Shown: positions 9,836 to 20,570, counted from the stretch's first letter. The stretch is DNA of 64,000 nt from Affinundibacterium baiyunense (GCF_018139645.1 NZ_JAGSPM010000007.1:62001-126000), one strand, 5' to 3'. Numbers and translations: made by a program. Notes: generated by a model from the letters alone, not told the origin.

Positions 9836-10495
9836 ATGCCGATCACACTAAGCCAATATTGGATGCAACTTGATGAGTTAGGTCGAGCTGTTGCGGTCTT
9901 TCTCATTTTGATGTCCTTGATTAGTTGGTTCACTATTTTTTCCAAGGCTTGGTCTTTTTGGCGCATACGACGCAGCACCCATGCTTTGCAAGTATTTTGG
10001 AACTCGCCAAGCATCGAGGATGCTGTCACCTTGTTAGATGCGCTCGATGTAGAAAATATTTATACCCCGCTGGCAAAACAAGGTTTGCAAGCAGTTAATC
10101 CTGCAAGTCGGACTAAATCAATTATGGCTAAAACCGAGGTTGGCGATATTGTGACGCGGGTAATACGAGAAGAACTCAATCGCGTCACCGTGCGTTTAGA
10201 GTCAGGACTGACTTTGCTAGCTTCAATTGGCGCTACCGCACCTTTCATTGGTTTGCTGGGAACTGTGTGGGGCATCTACCATGCGTTGACAGCGGTATCA
10301 GGTTCATCTGCGATTCAAATTGATCTTGTCGCTGGCCCGGTTGGTGAAGCACTAGTCATGACAGGCTTAGGTTTGATCGTGGCGATTCCTGCTGTGCTTG
10401 CTTATAACGCATTCAATCGTGTTAATCGAATCACATTCGCTGAATTAGATGGCTTCGCCTTCGATTTGCACGCGTATTTGACCAAAGCGAATTGA
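9836..10495 (+). CDS. MotA/TolQ/ExbB-family proton channel protein
   Basis: Inner-membrane proton-channel subunit of a Tol/Exb-type energy transducer, 219 residues. Three hydrophobic segments are visible: one near the N-terminus (AVAVFLILMSLISWFTIF) and two in the C-terminal half (TLLASIGATAPFIGLLGTVWG and a segment containing GLGLIVAIPAVLAYNAF). The TAPFIGLLGTVWGI motif is typical of ExbB/TolQ. The partner ExbD/TolR-like gene starts 14 bp downstream. No TonB, TolA, TolB or Pal gene is adjacent, so sequence alone does not settle whether it serves TonB-type transport or the Tol system. Confidence 0.88.
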   Translation: MPITLSQYWMQLDELGRAVAVFLILMSLISWFTIFSKAWSFWRIRRSTHALQVFWNSPSIEDAVTLLDALDVENIYTPLAKQGLQAVNPASRTKSIMAKTEVGDIVTRVIREELNRVTVRLESGLTLLASIGATAPFIGLLGTVWGIYHALTAVSGSSAIQIDLVAGPVGEALVMTGLGLIVAIPAVLAYNAFNRVNRITFAELDGFAFDLHAYLTKAN

Positions 10496-10509
10496 TTGAG
10501 GTCTGACTG

Positions 10510-11019
10510 ATGGGATTTGGTCAATTCAAAAGTGTCGGTGGTCGTTCTGGTAAGCCCATGGTGGCGATGGCTGATATTAATGTCACACCGATGGTTGATG
10601 TGATGTTGGTATTGCTGGTGATTTTTATAATTGCAGCGCCTTTGCTCAATCATGCAATTCGCTTAGAGTTGCCACAAGCAGAATCGTCAGCCTTACCGCA
10701 AGATTTGAAAACCATCACTTTGTCTTTTGATCCTGAAGGCAAATTGTTTTGGGATGCCGAGTTAGTCACATTGGAACAAGTTGGATCGCGCTTTGAATTG
10801 AGTGCAAAACAAAAGCCACAACCAGAGATTTTATTGCGTGCAGATAAGTCAACCAGATATGAGTCGATTGCCCAAGTCATGTCTGCTGCGCAAGCGCATG
10901 GGTTAAATAAAATTGGCTTTGCGACAGAGGCAAAGACCGCAGTGAGTTCCACCAAATCAGCTTTGCAAGCAACTTCGCAATTATCTTCGCAATCACCTAC
11001 CGCTAGCCTGAAAAAGTAA
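10510..11019 (+). CDS. ExbD/TolR-family biopolymer transport protein
   Basis: Partner of the preceding channel subunit, 169 residues, anchored by one N-terminal transmembrane helix. The ADINVTPMVDVMLVLLVIFIIAAP segment contains the conserved membrane aspartate (MVDVMLVLL) thought to carry the proton pathway. A periplasmic domain follows (the ILLRADKSTRYESIAQVM segment is family-typical), then a Ser/Gln/Thr-rich tail. A GAGG Shine-Dalgarno at 10498-10501 lies ahead of the ATG. It is co-transcribed with the ExbB/TolQ-like gene and ends 119 bp before leuS. Confidence 0.88.
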   Translation: MGFGQFKSVGGRSGKPMVAMADINVTPMVDVMLVLLVIFIIAAPLLNHAIRLELPQAESSALPQDLKTITLSFDPEGKLFWDAELVTLEQVGSRFELSAKQKPQPEILLRADKSTRYESIAQVMSAAQAHGLNKIGFATEAKTAVSSTKSALQATSQLSSQSPTASLKK

Positions 11020-11093
11020 GTCAAAACTGGCTTTTTCTCAGCGGATTCCCTCATATCATCGCGCTTTAGCCTTATAATCTAAGGTTAATGTAG

Positions 11094-13766
<2,673 letters not shown>

Positions 13767-13825
13767 GTTTGACTGATTTTTTGCGGGGCGGGTGCAGGAT
13801 ATGCATAGATTTGAGCTCCTAATTA

Positions 13826-13993
13826 TTCCCTCTCCCGCAAGCGGGAGAGGGTTAGGGTGAGGGCGGTTCAGAAACGATAAAGTCGTTGAAAGTCAAAAAG
13901 CGGTGGGCGCTCCTGATTTTCGTCCTAGATGATTCTATTCGAAACTGAACCACCCTCATCCCCGACCCTTCTCCCGCTTGCGGGAGAAGGGAG
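13826..13993. repeat. REP-like palindromic pair, inverted orientation
   Basis: Two copies of a roughly 46-bp unit face each other across about 73 bp of unrelated sequence. Each unit contains the palindrome ctcccgcaagcgggag (second copy read on the other strand) followed by a G-rich tail ending in ggttcag. The left unit is 13826-13871 and the right unit about 13945-13993. Similar pairs occur at 23039-23201 and 62171-62330, and a lone divergent unit at 17615-17660. It occupies most of the leuS-lptE intergenic region. Confidence 0.85.
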
Positions 13994-14029
13994 TTTGAAA
14001 TCCCAGTTGTTAAGTAGAGTGAAAGCCTC

Positions 14030-14548
14030 ATGAGCATAAAGCGTTTTCTAAAAATTGTTAGTTATCTTGTTTTTATCATGGGTCTAAGCGCTTGCGGCTT
14101 CGCGTTACGCGGCGCAGTCGCGTTTCCGTTCCAAAGTATTTACGTCGGTTTGCCAGATAGTTCTGCTTTAGGCGGTGAACTCAAACGCAATCTACGTGCG
14201 AATGGTAAAACGGAAGTCACTACTCAAGCGACTTCGGCGGATGTGATTTTGGATGTGTTAGGTGAGTCGCGTGATAAGACGATCTTGTCACTGAACAGCC
14301 AAGGTCGTGTGCGTGAATTCAATTTGATTTACAACTTGAAATTTCGTTTGCGTGATAAAGCCGGACGTGAAGTATTAGAACCGACCACGATTAGCTTGAA
14401 GCGCAATCTCAGTTTTAAAGAGAATGAAGTCCTCGCGAAAGAAGCGGAGGAAGCTTTGTTGTATCGCGACATGCAATCGGAATTGGTACAACAAATTATG
14501 CGCCGTCTCGCCGTCGTGAAGATGGATGCACCAGTCAAAGCAGACTAA
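14030..14548 (+). CDS. lptE: LPS-assembly lipoprotein LptE
   Basis: Outer-membrane lipoprotein that plugs the LptD barrel for lipopolysaccharide export. The 172-residue product has a signal sequence with a GLSAC lipobox (Cys22 lipidated) and the typical ACGFALRG start of the mature protein. The FQSIYVGLPDSSALGGELKR segment matches the LptE/RlpB core. The location between leuS and holA is conserved in proteobacteria. Its stop codon lies inside the first unit of a 9-bp tandem repeat that fills the space before holA. Confidence 0.93.
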   Translation: MSIKRFLKIVSYLVFIMGLSACGFALRGAVAFPFQSIYVGLPDSSALGGELKRNLRANGKTEVTTQATSADVILDVLGESRDKTILSLNSQGRVREFNLIYNLKFRLRDKAGREVLEPTTISLKRNLSFKENEVLAKEAEEALLYRDMQSELVQQIMRRLAVVKMDAPVKAD

Positions 14549-14630
14549 GAACACTAAGCACACTAAGCAAACTAAGCAAACTAAGCAAACTAAGCAAACT
14601 AAGCAAACTAAGCAAACTAAGCAAACTAAG
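14545..14630. repeat. 9-bp tandem repeat (ctaagcaaa) between lptE and holA
   Basis: Nine full copies of a 9-bp unit plus a partial tenth. Units 3-9 (14563-14625) are identical ctaagcaaa; units 1 and 2 are variants (ctaagaaca, ctaagcaca). The lptE stop codon TAA at 14546-14548 is part of unit 1, and holA starts 13 bp after the array. Because the unit is 9 bp, it carries in-frame TAA codons on the plus strand and reads as a Leu-Val-Cys repeat on the minus strand. Confidence 0.95.
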
Positions 14631-14643
14631 GTCAAAACAGAAT

Positions 14644-15663
14644 ATGCAATTACGCTACGATGCTATTGATGCCCATCTCGCCAAAGGTTTGGCGGCGATG
14701 TATGTCATCTCCAGCGATGAGCATTTGCTAGTTCAAGAGACCGCTGACAAAATTCGTAAAGTCTCGAAAGCACAAGGTTTTTTAGAGCGTGAAATTCTCA
14801 CGGTAGAACGCTATTTCAAGTGGGGCGAACTGCTCGCTGCGAACCAATCGCAATCCTTATTTGGCGATAAAAAGCTGATTGATTTGCGTATCCCGACTGG
14901 CAAACCAGGCAAAGACGGCGGTGCGGCTTTACAAGAATATGTACGAGATCTCTCGCCCGATAACATCACTTTAATTACCTTGCCTAAACTTGATTGGGCA
15001 ACGCAAAAAGCAGCTTGGGTGACGATGTTGCAGCAGGTTGCCGTCTATATCGACATCCCTTTAATTGAACGGGTTGCCTTGCCGAATTGGATAGGACAAC
15101 GATTGGCGGCACAAGGCCAAAGTGCCGATCGTCAAAGCTTGGAGTTTATTGCGGATAGGGTGGAAGGCAATTTGCTCGCAGCGCATCAAGAAATTCAAAA
15201 ACTCGGTTTGCTACATCCACAAGGTAAATTGAGTTTTGACGTGATCCATGACGCAGTCTTAAACGTCGCCCGTTATGATGTTTTTAAACTCAACGAAGCG
15301 ATGCTAGTCGGTGATGTGGCACGTTTGGTCAGAATGTTAGATGGACTCAAAGGTGAAGGCGAAGCGCTACCTTTGGTCTTGTGGGCGATGGCAGAAGAGC
15401 TACGCACCTTACTCAAATTAAAATCCGGCGTCGCACAAGGACGCCCATTGGGGGCACTCTTAAAAGAGTACCGTATCTGGGGCCCAAGAGAAAAACTCAT
15501 GGAACCCGCATTACGTCGCGTGAGTTTGGCGACCCTGCAAGCAGCATTACAAGACGCTGCGCAAATCGACAAAATGGTGAAGGGCTTACGTGCGCCAAAA
15601 TTTGCTGGTGACGCTTGGGATGCTTTGTTGCATCTGGGTTTGCGCGTAGCAAAAGCAAATTAA
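14644..15663 (+). CDS. holA: DNA polymerase III subunit delta
   Basis: Clamp-loader subunit that opens the beta clamp; 339 residues, normal length. The N-terminal AAA+-like domain contains YVISSDEHLLVQETADKIRK and the SQSLFGDKKLIDLRIP segment, which is characteristic. The FIADRVEGNLLAAHQEIQKL segment matches the lid domain and the C-terminal collar region includes LPLVLWAMAEELRTLLKL. It follows lptE, the usual order. No Shine-Dalgarno precedes the ATG; the tandem repeat lies directly upstream, so its length could affect holA translation. Confidence 0.95.
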   Translation: MQLRYDAIDAHLAKGLAAMYVISSDEHLLVQETADKIRKVSKAQGFLEREILTVERYFKWGELLAANQSQSLFGDKKLIDLRIPTGKPGKDGGAALQEYVRDLSPDNITLITLPKLDWATQKAAWVTMLQQVAVYIDIPLIERVALPNWIGQRLAAQGQSADRQSLEFIADRVEGNLLAAHQEIQKLGLLHPQGKLSFDVIHDAVLNVARYDVFKLNEAMLVGDVARLVRMLDGLKGEGEALPLVLWAMAEELRTLLKLKSGVAQGRPLGALLKEYRIWGPREKLMEPALRRVSLATLQAALQDAAQIDKMVKGLRAPKFAGDAWDALLHLGLRVAKAN

Positions 15664-15840
15664 CGCTTCGCCAAATCGCTTATTTGGGCGCATCGCGTTG
15701 TTGCTCATGCTCGCAATATCGACATATAAGGTGATTGTGTAGTGCGTGCTGAGCGCCTAGTGCTGCATCCCAGCTAAGAAATTTTGAGATGCGTAGCGCT
15801 AACCAATCAATGATACTAATAGAGTTTAGGTTAAACAAAG

Positions 15841-17127
15841 ATGAGTACGGATCTCAATACCTACAATATTCAAGATTACATGCAGACATTGGGTCAGAAG
15901 GCTCGCGCCGCTTCACGAGCGATGGCAAAGGCCGACACAGCGACCAAAAATAAAGCCTTGCTGGCAATCGCAACCGCTATCCGTCGTGAAGCACCAGCAC
16001 TGCGTACAGCGAATGAATTAGACCTCGCTGCAGCGCGAGCATCGGGCATGGATGCCGCGATGTTAGATCGCCTTGCCTTAAGCGATAAAGCGATTGCTAC
16101 GATGGCAGAAGGTCTAGAACAAATTGCCCGCTTGTCCGATCCCATCGGCGAAATCTCGAATATGAAATATCGCCCATCTGGCATACAGGTTGGACAAATG
16201 CGCGTGCCGCTGGGCGTGATCGGTATTATTTATGAAGCGCGACCGAATGTGACGGTGGATGCCGCGGGTTTGTGCATCAAGAGTGGTAATGCAACCATCT
16301 TGCGCGGTGGCTCCGAAGCTATTCATTGCAATCGCGCACTGGCGTTACTGGTGAAAGAAGGCTTAGCTGCGGCTGGTTTGCCGGAACAAGCGGTGCAAGT
16401 AGTTGCTACCACCGATCGTGCAGCGGTTGGTGCCTTGATTACTATGCCAGAATATGTCGATGTGATCGTCCCGCGTGGTGGCAAAAGTTTGATAGAACGC
16501 TTGATGCGCGAAGCGACTGTGCCAATGATCAAGCATCTGGATGGTATTTGCCATGTTTATATCGATGATAAAGCGGATATTCAAAAAGCGATCGATATAG
16601 GATTTAATGCAAAATGCCATCGTTATGGTACGTGCAATACAATGGAAACTCTATTGGTGGCCGAAGCAATTGCACCGAAGGTTTTGCCCTTGTTAGCCGA
16701 GCGTTATTTGACTGAAAAAGTAGAATTGCGTTGTGATGCACAAGCAGCACAAATCCTACACGCTTATCCTCATCTAGCCCAAGTACAAGAAGCTGATTGG
16801 TCCACCGAATATTTAGCGCCGATTTTGGCAATTAAAGTCGTCGCGGACATGGCGGAAGCGATCGCACACATCACACAATATTCGTCCAAACACACAGAAT
16901 CCATCATCACCGAAGACTATAGTCGCGCGATGGCATTTTTGCGTGAAGTCGATTCAGCTTCTGTGATGGTGAATGCATCGACCAGATTTGCGGATGGATT
17001 TGAATATGGGCTCGGCGCGGAAATTGGCATTTCTAATGATAAACTGCACGCGCGCGGACCCGTTGGCTTGGAAGGATTAACTTCTTTGAAATACGTGGTC
17101 TTTGGTCATGGTGAAGTTCGCCAATAA
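15841..17127 (+). CDS. proA: Glutamate-5-semialdehyde dehydrogenase (gamma-glutamyl phosphate reductase)
   Basis: NADPH-dependent reduction of gamma-glutamyl phosphate in proline synthesis; 428 residues as expected. The [32 protein letters not shown] and [13 protein letters not shown] segments are family hallmarks. The catalytic cysteine is C265 in [13 protein letters not shown]. The C-terminal segment ending with [19 protein letters not shown] is also typical. It is 29 bp upstream of hemJ and probably co-transcribed with it. No proB lies in the window. Confidence 0.97.
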   Translation: MSTDLNTYNIQDYMQTLGQKARAASRAMAKADTATKNKALLAIATAIRREAPALRTANELDLAAARASGMDAAMLDRLALSDKAIATMAEGLEQIARLSDPIGEISNMKYRPSGIQVGQMRVPLGVIGIIYEARPNVTVDAAGLCIKSGNATILRGGSEAIHCNRALALLVKEGLAAAGLPEQAVQVVATTDRAAVGALITMPEYVDVIVPRGGKSLIERLMREATVPMIKHLDGICHVYIDDKADIQKAIDIGFNAKCHRYGTCNTMETLLVAEAIAPKVLPLLAERYLTEKVELRCDAQAAQILHAYPHLAQVQEADWSTEYLAPILAIKVVADMAEAIAHITQYSSKHTESIITEDYSRAMAFLREVDSASVMVNASTRFADGFEYGLGAEIGISNDKLHARGPVGLEGLTSLKYVVFGHGEVRQ

Positions 17128-17156
17128 CAGAAATATAGTCAAAAATAAGGTCATCC

Positions 17157-17579
17157 ATGCTCTACGTCAAAGCATTTCATATAGTATTTATCGCCTCTTG
17201 GTTTGCCGGCTTATTTTATTTGCCGCGTATTTTTGTCAATTTGGCGATGGAAAGTCATCAACCTAGCGTTGAACGTTTGCTGCTAATGGCACGTAAGTTA
17301 TACCGCTTTATGACCATCTTGATGATTCCTGCATTGGTATTGGGCTTTTGGTTATGGCTAGGCTACGGTATTGGCAAAGGGCCAGGTAATGGCTGGATGC
17401 ATGCGAAGTTAGCGATTGTAGTTTTGTTGATCGGCTATCACCATGCTTGCGGCAGTGTCTTGAAAAAATTTGAACGCGGTCAAAACAAACGCAGCCACAA
17501 GTGGTTCCGCTTTTTCAATGAAGTACCAGTATTAATGATGATTGCGGCAGTGATTTTGGTGGTGGTGAAACCGTTTTAG
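17157..17579 (+). CDS. hemJ: HemJ-type protoporphyrinogen IX oxidase (CopD-like membrane protein)
   Basis: Four-helix membrane protein of 140 residues that oxidises protoporphyrinogen IX. The opening MLYVKAFHIVFIASWFAGLFY contains the conserved His8, and LPRIFVNLAM follows directly, as in HemJ/UPF0093. A conserved lysine occurs in the GWMHAKLAIVVLLIGYHH segment. The C-terminus is the last hydrophobic helix, VLMMIAAVILVVVKPF. An AAGG sequence lies upstream of the ATG. It could be mistaken for a CopD-like protein, but length and motifs favour HemJ; the next enzyme, HemH, is encoded at 704. Confidence 0.88.
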   Translation: MLYVKAFHIVFIASWFAGLFYLPRIFVNLAMESHQPSVERLLLMARKLYRFMTILMIPALVLGFWLWLGYGIGKGPGNGWMHAKLAIVVLLIGYHHACGSVLKKFERGQNKRSHKWFRFFNEVPVLMMIAAVILVVVKPF

Positions 17580-17614
17580 TCGGCTATTTGTAGAAAAGTC
17601 GAATGCAGATAACA

Positions 17615-17660
17615 CTCCCTCGCCCGCGAGCGGAAGAGGGCAGGGATGAGGGTAGTTCAG
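17615..17660 (+). repeat. Single divergent REP-like unit
   Basis: A lone, degenerate copy of the unit found paired at 13.8, 23.0 and 62.2 kb. Its palindrome is cgcccgcgagcgg and its tail ends in ggtagttcag. It is followed at once by a member of a second repeat family. Confidence 0.7.
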
Positions 17661-17676
17661 CAGAAACAAAAGTCTC

Positions 17677-17745
17677 GTAGGGCGGGTGAAACCCGCGCTG
17701 CTTAGGTGCTAAATTGGCGTGCGGCGCGGGTTGCACCCGCCCTAC
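17677..17745. repeat. Dispersed inverted repeat, gtagggcgggtg family
   Basis: The ends are inverted copies: gtagggcgggtg at the left and cacccgccctac at the right, with further pairing of aacccgcg and cgcgggtt just inside. A second member lies at 62054-62135, sharing the right-hand end exactly. The 17580-17842 intergenic region holds this and the REP-like unit, and no gene. Confidence 0.8.
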
Positions 17746-17842
17746 AATTTGTGCAGCTTAGTATGTTGAATGGAGTACCAAGTTTGAGAGTCGATTAGTC
17801 AATCAGACAACAGATAGACGTTTAACCTGTGGAGTGTCTTGC

Positions 17843-18445
17843 ATGAGCAAAGTTTGTGATTACTATTTCGCACCCCATTCACCTTGGTCTTATTTAGGTC
17901 ATCAACGCTTTATCGATATTGCAGCCAAGCACAAAGTAAAAATTGCTCTTAAACCTTGCGATTTAAGCCGTGTGTTTGCAGCGTCTGGCGGTTTACCATT
18001 GGCCAAACGCGCGCCGCAACGACAAGCTTATCGTCTGCTCGAGTTGCAGCGTTGGAGCGACTTTTTGCAAGTCCCTATGCATGTGCAACCTCAGTTTTTT
18101 CCGGTTACGCCCGATCCTGCAGCGCGATTAATCATCGCTGCGCAAATCGCGCATGGTAACGAAGTCGCATTGGCTTTATCAACATTGATCATGCGTGCCA
18201 TGTGGGCAGAACAAAAAAATATCGCCGATGAAGCAACTCTAATTGGCCTCGCCTGTGATGCAGATTTAGATGGCAAACAATTGGTAAAGTCAGCAGAAAC
18301 CGCAGCAGTACAAGCTGACTATGAACGCAATACCAATGATGCGATTGCCGCCAATGTTTTTGGCGCCCCTTGGTATGTGTACAAAGGCGACGGCTTTTGG
18401 GGACAAGATAGATTAGATTTTCTTGAACGCGCGTTTGCGTCTTAG
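17843..18445 (+). CDS. DsbA-family 2-hydroxychromene-2-carboxylate isomerase-like protein
   Basis: A 200-residue thioredoxin-fold protein of the HCCA isomerase/glutathione S-transferase kappa type. The N-terminal DYYFAPHSPWSYLGHQRF has the Ser in the position used by HCCA isomerases, rather than a CxxC pair. The C-terminal TNDAIAANVFGAPWYVYKG followed by GFWGQDRLDFLE is the usual family ending. The ATG at 17843 was chosen because a GGAG at 17831-17834 is well spaced from it; a GTG at 17834 is a weaker alternative. No naphthalene-type catabolic genes are near, so the true substrate is unknown. Confidence 0.82.
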   Translation: MSKVCDYYFAPHSPWSYLGHQRFIDIAAKHKVKIALKPCDLSRVFAASGGLPLAKRAPQRQAYRLLELQRWSDFLQVPMHVQPQFFPVTPDPAARLIIAAQIAHGNEVALALSTLIMRAMWAEQKNIADEATLIGLACDADLDGKQLVKSAETAAVQADYERNTNDAIAANVFGAPWYVYKGDGFWGQDRLDFLERAFAS

Positions 18446-18539
18446 TTCGAAAAAAGTATTTGCATTTAATTTTTAGTAAGCCCTCTGGTCACGCAGCGTG
18501 GTCAGAGTTTTTAAAACCATGACGGAAAAAAGGTCCCCC

Positions 18540-19760
18540 ATGAAAACACGTTATTCTTATTTTTGCCCGTGCCCACGCGGTTTGGAAACGGCTTTAGCCG
18601 AAGAGCTCAACGAGATCGCCGATCTCAAATCACCTAAGACGATACACGTCCACACACAAGTGCCAGGTGGTGTACATTTTTCTGGCGAGCTGAATGATGC
18701 GTATCGCGTCAACTTGCATTCACGTATCGCTTCCCGCGTCCTGTTGCGGATGGCGCACGGTGGTTACACCAACGAAAACGATATCTACGATTTGACGCTA
18801 GAACAGCCGTGGGAAGATTGGTTTGGCTATCACCACACGATACGCGTTGATGTCACTGCGGTGAAGTCGCCACTCAAGAGTTTAGAATTCACCACACTTA
18901 AAATTAAGGATGCGATCTGCGATCGTTTCCGCGATCAATTCACGCAACGCCCATCGGTTGATACCAAACAACCGGATATGCGCATCGTCGGTTTCTTAGA
19001 TGCACACAACTACACCGTTTATCTCGATACTTCAGGTGAAGCCTTATTCAAACGCGGCTGGCGTTTAGAAACAGGCGATGCGCCTTTGCGCGAAAATTTG
19101 GCAGCAGGTTTGCTCCGTACTTCAGGCTGGAAACCAGGCGTACCTTTGTTTGACCCTATGTGCGGTTCGGGCACGATTTTGATTGAAGCAGCGCAAATGG
19201 TCGCAGGCATTCCACCCGGCATGCGTCGCGAATTCGCCTTTGAAAAATTTGCCGCCTTCAATGAAGAAGAATGGCAAGACATCAAAAAAAGCATACGCGC
19301 TAATCCATTACCAACCGAACCAACAATTTTCGGCAGCGATATTTCTGGCGACATGGTCAGCATGACGCGCAATAATTTGAACAAAGCGGGTATCAAATTT
19401 GAAGTACCGCTCAAACAAATCGAAGCGCAAGAAATCAAAGCACCAACTGAGCAGCCAGGTATCTTGTTAACCAACCCACCTTACGGCGAACGTATCGGCG
19501 TACGCGGTGATCAAAGCTTCGAACCCGACGATTTAGCACGCGAATTTTTCGCCGCGTTCAGTGCTACATTGAAGCAACGCTTTGCTGGTTGGAGCGTGTT
19601 CTTGTTCACTGCCGATTTGGGTTTGCCAAAACTTTTACGTCTTAAAGAATCACGTAAAACACCGTTCTTTAATGGTGCTTTGGAATGTCGTCTATTCCGC
19701 TTTGATATGGTGGCGGGTTTTAATCGAAGAGAAGCAGCTAAACCTAAAGACGCTGAGTAA
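18540..19760 (+). CDS. THUMP-domain class I SAM-dependent rRNA methyltransferase (RlmL/YcbY N-terminal type)
   Basis: RNA methyltransferase of 406 residues, most like the N2-guanine 23S rRNA (G2445) methyltransferase half of RlmL. An N-terminal ferredoxin-like/THUMP region (CPCPRGLETALAEELNEI) is followed by the UPF0020 methyltransferase domain with DPMCGSGTILIEAAQM (SAM binding) and the NPPYGERIG motif (NPPY, acceptor base). The C-terminal RlmK domain of E. coli RlmL is absent, as is usual for the betaproteobacterial form. The ATG at 18540 was preferred because an AAGG lies just upstream; an alternative GTG at 18498 lies further upstream. Confidence 0.9.
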   Translation: MKTRYSYFCPCPRGLETALAEELNEIADLKSPKTIHVHTQVPGGVHFSGELNDAYRVNLHSRIASRVLLRMAHGGYTNENDIYDLTLEQPWEDWFGYHHTIRVDVTAVKSPLKSLEFTTLKIKDAICDRFRDQFTQRPSVDTKQPDMRIVGFLDAHNYTVYLDTSGEALFKRGWRLETGDAPLRENLAAGLLRTSGWKPGVPLFDPMCGSGTILIEAAQMVAGIPPGMRREFAFEKFAAFNEEEWQDIKKSIRANPLPTEPTIFGSDISGDMVSMTRNNLNKAGIKFEVPLKQIEAQEIKAPTEQPGILLTNPPYGERIGVRGDQSFEPDDLAREFFAAFSATLKQRFAGWSVFLFTADLGLPKLLRLKESRKTPFFNGALECRLFRFDMVAGFNRREAAKPKDAE

Positions 19761-19772
19761 TTTTTGTGTTTT

Positions 19773-19871
19773 GTAGGTGCGAATAGCGTAGCAGATTCGC
19801 ACGTATCGATTCATTGAGATAGCTTACATTTAGATGTGCTTCTCTACACTTTGATCAATATGCGCACCTAC
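19773..19871. repeat. Dispersed inverted repeat, gtaggtgcgaat family
   Basis: Inverted ends gtaggtgcgaat and tgcgcacctac bound about 75 bp of AT-rich sequence between the methyltransferase stop and the outer attC site. It may have inserted into, or truncated, whatever followed the cassette cluster. Confidence 0.6.
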
Positions 19872-19919
19872 GGCGCTAAATAAATTTTTCATGGAATAGC
19901 CAAAAAATCACCAATTAAA

Positions 19920-19979
19920 ACATAACGCCAAGCTAACTGGCTTGTCGAAGGCAAGTCAGTGTTGGGCGACAAGTTAAAT
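19920..19979 (-). other. attC-like recombination site of cassette 2
   Basis: Sixty bases with R'' = ATTTAAC at 19973-19979 and R' = GTTATGT at 19920-19926 (one departure from GTTRRRY). The interior can fold: ACTGACTTG pairs with CAAGCCAGT around a CCTTCGA loop (one mismatch). The stop codon of the 172-residue gene falls inside the R'' box, a common feature of cassettes. Confidence 0.65.
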
Positions 19980-20492
19980 AGTATTTCGTTCATAGATAGA
20001 TTCAAAAGGAATATTGAACTCTTTCAACAGTCCGGACCACGTATCTATGACCTTTTTCATAAACTGATGGGATTCTTGAATCTGCTCGCCTTCGATAATG
20101 ATTGATATTTCGATGCTTTCTCGTGGATCAGCAACATGCAAATCGCCATTCCTGTCTTCATACACATCTGCGACGCTAGAACGAGATATAACCGCTCCTT
20201 TTGCAATCCGAGTAGACTCAAAATTAAAATGCTTATTGGAATTCGCGATATCCCGGCATGCAGCCAATTCAGAATATCCATTGCATTTTTCGTGAACATC
20301 CAAGTCGGCCGGAAAACTTGGATGTTTTTTGACCCAATCGCGCAAGGCATGTGCTGTAACACAGAAATTAAAAAAGTGATCGCACATTTCCTCTTTGCGA
20401 ATGTCAGCACCGGCATGGAAAGTTCGATAAAGCTCCCGTTCAAGTTTGTTGAGCAAATCTGCTGGTGTAACGTAGAAGTAACGAAGCGACAT
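19974..20492 (-). CDS. Hypothetical protein, cassette-borne
   Basis: A soluble 172-residue protein that is not assigned to a family. It has no signal peptide or membrane helix. A mid-protein AACRDIANSNKHFNF segment with conserved-looking Arg, Asn, Lys and His, and an all-helical N-terminal half, resemble small HEPN-like helical proteins, but the spacing Arg-x7-His is not the canonical Rx4-6H, so this is a weak suggestion. The C-terminal half is predicted alpha/beta (ADVYEDRNGDLHV, IEISIIIEGEQ). An AGGAAGAG Shine-Dalgarno precedes the ATG at 20492. It is the gene of the second cassette; such genes often encode toxin-antitoxin, anti-phage or unknown functions. Confidence 0.8.
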   Translation of the reverse strand: MSLRYFYVTPADLLNKLERELYRTFHAGADIRKEEMCDHFFNFCVTAHALRDWVKKHPSFPADLDVHEKCNGYSELAACRDIANSNKHFNFESTRIAKGAVISRSSVADVYEDRNGDLHVADPRESIEISIIIEGEQIQESHQFMKKVIDTWSGLLKEFNIPFESIYERNTI

Positions 20493-20512
20493 TTCTCTTC
20501 CTAAACTTAGTT

Positions 20513-20570
20513 ATTTAACGGTTGAACTCAGCCGCCGGCGTAGCCGGTCGGCTGGAGTGAATTGTTAGAG
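20513..20570 (-). other. attC-like recombination site of cassette 1
   Basis: Fifty-eight bases running R'' CTCTAAC (20564-20570) to R' GTTAAAT (20513-20519), the latter fitting GTTRRRY. The arms AATTCACTCCAGCCG and CGGCTGAGTTCAACC are imperfectly complementary with bases left unpaired, as expected of the bottom-strand attC fold, and the tip is a CCGGC-TAC-GCCGG hairpin. The DUF5063 stop codon overlaps the R'' box. Confidence 0.8.

Noticed and set aside
13826-13993. Facing palindromes as simple rho-independent terminators
   Set aside because: There is no T-run after the hairpins, and the same arms recur at other loci with conserved tails, so a repeat family explains them better.
14545-14630. 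Tandem repeat as a CRISPR array
   Set aside because: The 9-bp units are contiguous with no spacers, and no cas gene is nearby.
14375-14635. Minus-strand frame with a Leu-Val-Cys repeat
   Set aside because: The repeat is just the translation of the 9-bp tandem array, and the rest is antisense to lptE.
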